From Flavobacteriaceae bacterium (GTDB lineage: Bacteria; Bacteroidota; Bacteroidia; Flavobacteriales; Flavobacteriaceae), in assembly GCA_947482805.1 (NCBI GenBank), contig CANKLK010000043.1:1-13825 (forward strand): DNA of 13,825 bases, read 5' to 3'. Below, piece by piece: positions 13,249 through 13,825 of this stretch (positions within the stretch are counted from its first letter, which is position 1; the number at the start of each line of letters is the position of its first letter). A program made the position numbers and the translations under genes. Under the pieces are notes generated by a model, which made no database searches, was not told the origin of the DNA, and worked only from the letters and a program-made list of their open reading frames with translations.

Positions 13249-13343
13249 ATTGTGGTAATGACATATCTCACAGATTAATAATGGTTAAATATTGCACAGA
13301 TAAATGTCGGCTGGAAAGATTTTACAAAATGAAGAAGGCTTGA
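13201..13343 (+). CDS. Zinc-ribbon-like C-terminal extension in the -1 frame, after a run of nine A
   Basis: At 13203-13211 there are nine A. Slipping back one base there, or having ten A, continues the membrane protein as KWVEPAKDGRSCLNCGNDIS, then HRLIMVKYCTDKCRLERFY, stopping at 13341-13343. The Cys pattern CxxC-x13-CxxxC is that of a small zinc ribbon. The full product would have 203 residues: four helices and a cytoplasmic metal-binding tail. The tail is too protein-like to be chance. It could be made by programmed -1 frameshifting or polymerase slippage, or the gene may be recently mutated or the run misread. Confidence 0.6.
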
Positions 13344-13404
13344 TTTGGTATGGGGTTGGTTGTTGTGAATTTTTCGAGCGCTGCCCACTTGAAAGCCTCA
13401 CCCA

Positions 13405-13428
13405 CAAATAGTCAAATAGACAAATAGT
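13405..13428. repeat. Short tandem repeat, three 8-bp units
   Basis: CAAATAGT, CAAATAGA and CAAATAGT follow one another directly, ending at the stop codon of the minus-strand gene. This is too short to judge a function, but such a tract can vary in copy number. Confidence 0.5.
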
Positions 13429-13825
13429 CAATCCCTGAGGCAACGGACGGAAGCACCAACTGACTCATAGCTGTTGTTGAAATAGTTGTCCCTGTTCACA
13501 TAGCCATTGCCGTTGTACAGGTTGCGGCCCCAGGCGCTGAAGCTGGCGTCGTTCTCAGTCGCACTCCAGAAGAAAGCGTAGAGTCTAATATTGTAGAAAC
13601 TACCATCGCTATTGCGAAAACCACCTGGGAGAACCGAAAAACCGCTTTCGTTCGTTGCGCCGGTATTGGGACTATTCCAATAAGCAGTGCCAATGGATTT
13701 CATCTTGCCCCCTGCAACACTTTCTCCCCCAAGATAAGTGGTCAAGGTGGTCCATTCGGCATCGGTGGGTACGCCCCAACCTGTGGGACATAACGTATCG
13801 CCTAGCGTGGTGTACCAGTTGTATA
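13428..13825 (-). CDS. FISUMP-domain protein, C-terminal part (5' end outside window)
   Basis: The frame is open to the right edge (complete codons from 13823), so the TTG at 13745 is only an internal Leu codon. The visible 131 residues are the end of a FISUMP domain: YNWYTTLGDTLCPTGWGVPT, then GGKMKSIGTAYW, FSVLPGGFRNSDGSFY, FFWSATEND and the final ASVRCLRD. This is the same fold as in the protein at 4423-5670, but a different, more canonical version with the spaced Gly/Asn/Tyr content typical of highly amplified paralogues. The coding sequence is much richer in G and C than the left part of the window. It faces the recombinase/membrane-protein pair tail to tail. The N-terminal part, where a signal peptide would lie, is not in the window. 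Confidence 0.85.
   Translation of the reverse strand, partial: YNWYTTLGDTLCPTGWGVPTDAEWTTLTTYLGGESVAGGKMKSIGTAYWNSPNTGATNESGFSVLPGGFRNSDGSFYNIRLYAFFWSATENDASFSAWGRNLYNGNGYVNRDNYFNNSYESVGASVRCLRD

Overview
The window looks like an accessory region of a Bacteroidota (Bacteroidetes) chromosome. Signs for this are: AT-rich genes with Lys/Asn/Ile-rich proteins, almost no Shine-Dalgarno sequences, several matches to the Bacteroidetes promoter (TTG, 17 nt, TAnnTTTG), many secreted proteins whose signal peptides end in a Gln-rich cleavage region, and two proteins with the Fibrobacter-succinogenes-major-paralogous (FISUMP) domain typical of this phylum.

Layout. (1) 2-526: the end of a protein made of 66-residue repeats of the phage-integrase-repeat type. 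(2) 758-1363: a secreted protein of unknown function. (3) 1396-2471: a GIY-YIG nuclease-family gene packaged like an integron gene cassette. A core-like GTTA site lies on each side, and a 10-bp end at 1396-1405 is exactly complementary to 2327-2336, just after the gene. Two small ORFs and a strong terminator (2775-2820) follow. (4) 2821-3184: gene-free DNA with a cluster of TTGTAAA/TTTACAA palindromes that looks like an operator. (5) 3185-4287: three tightly packed genes for exported proteins: a small Cys-rich protein, a coiled-coil protein ending in a Cys/His motif, and a thermonuclease whose start codon is not obvious. (6) 4423-5670: a secreted FISUMP protein with its own good promoter. (7) 5744-11609: a three-gene operon with overlapping stop/start codons encoding a TerB-N/TerB-C protein, a DUF2791-type ATPase and an Lhr-like DEAD/DEAH helicase. 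This is the composition of the anti-phage system Shango (sngABC). (8) 11610-12083: gene-free DNA with a 23/24-bp inverted repeat 170 bp across, possibly a small IS derivative. (9) 12084-13343: a serine recombinase overlapping a four-helix membrane protein, whose zinc-ribbon tail can be read only after a -1 shift on a run of nine A. (10) 13428 to the right edge, minus strand: a second, higher-GC FISUMP protein, cut by the window edge.

The most notable points are as follows. The SngA of this Shango operon carries an N-terminal signal peptide, an SH3-like domain and a transmembrane helix, which would place the TerB module at the inner membrane with a sensor outside. A putative nuclease gene sits in an integron-like cassette a few kilobases away. 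The recombinase, the possible IS remnant, the cassette site and an abrupt rise in GC near 12,080 together suggest a mobile defence region. Function assignments rest on motifs read by eye; no search or computation was run.
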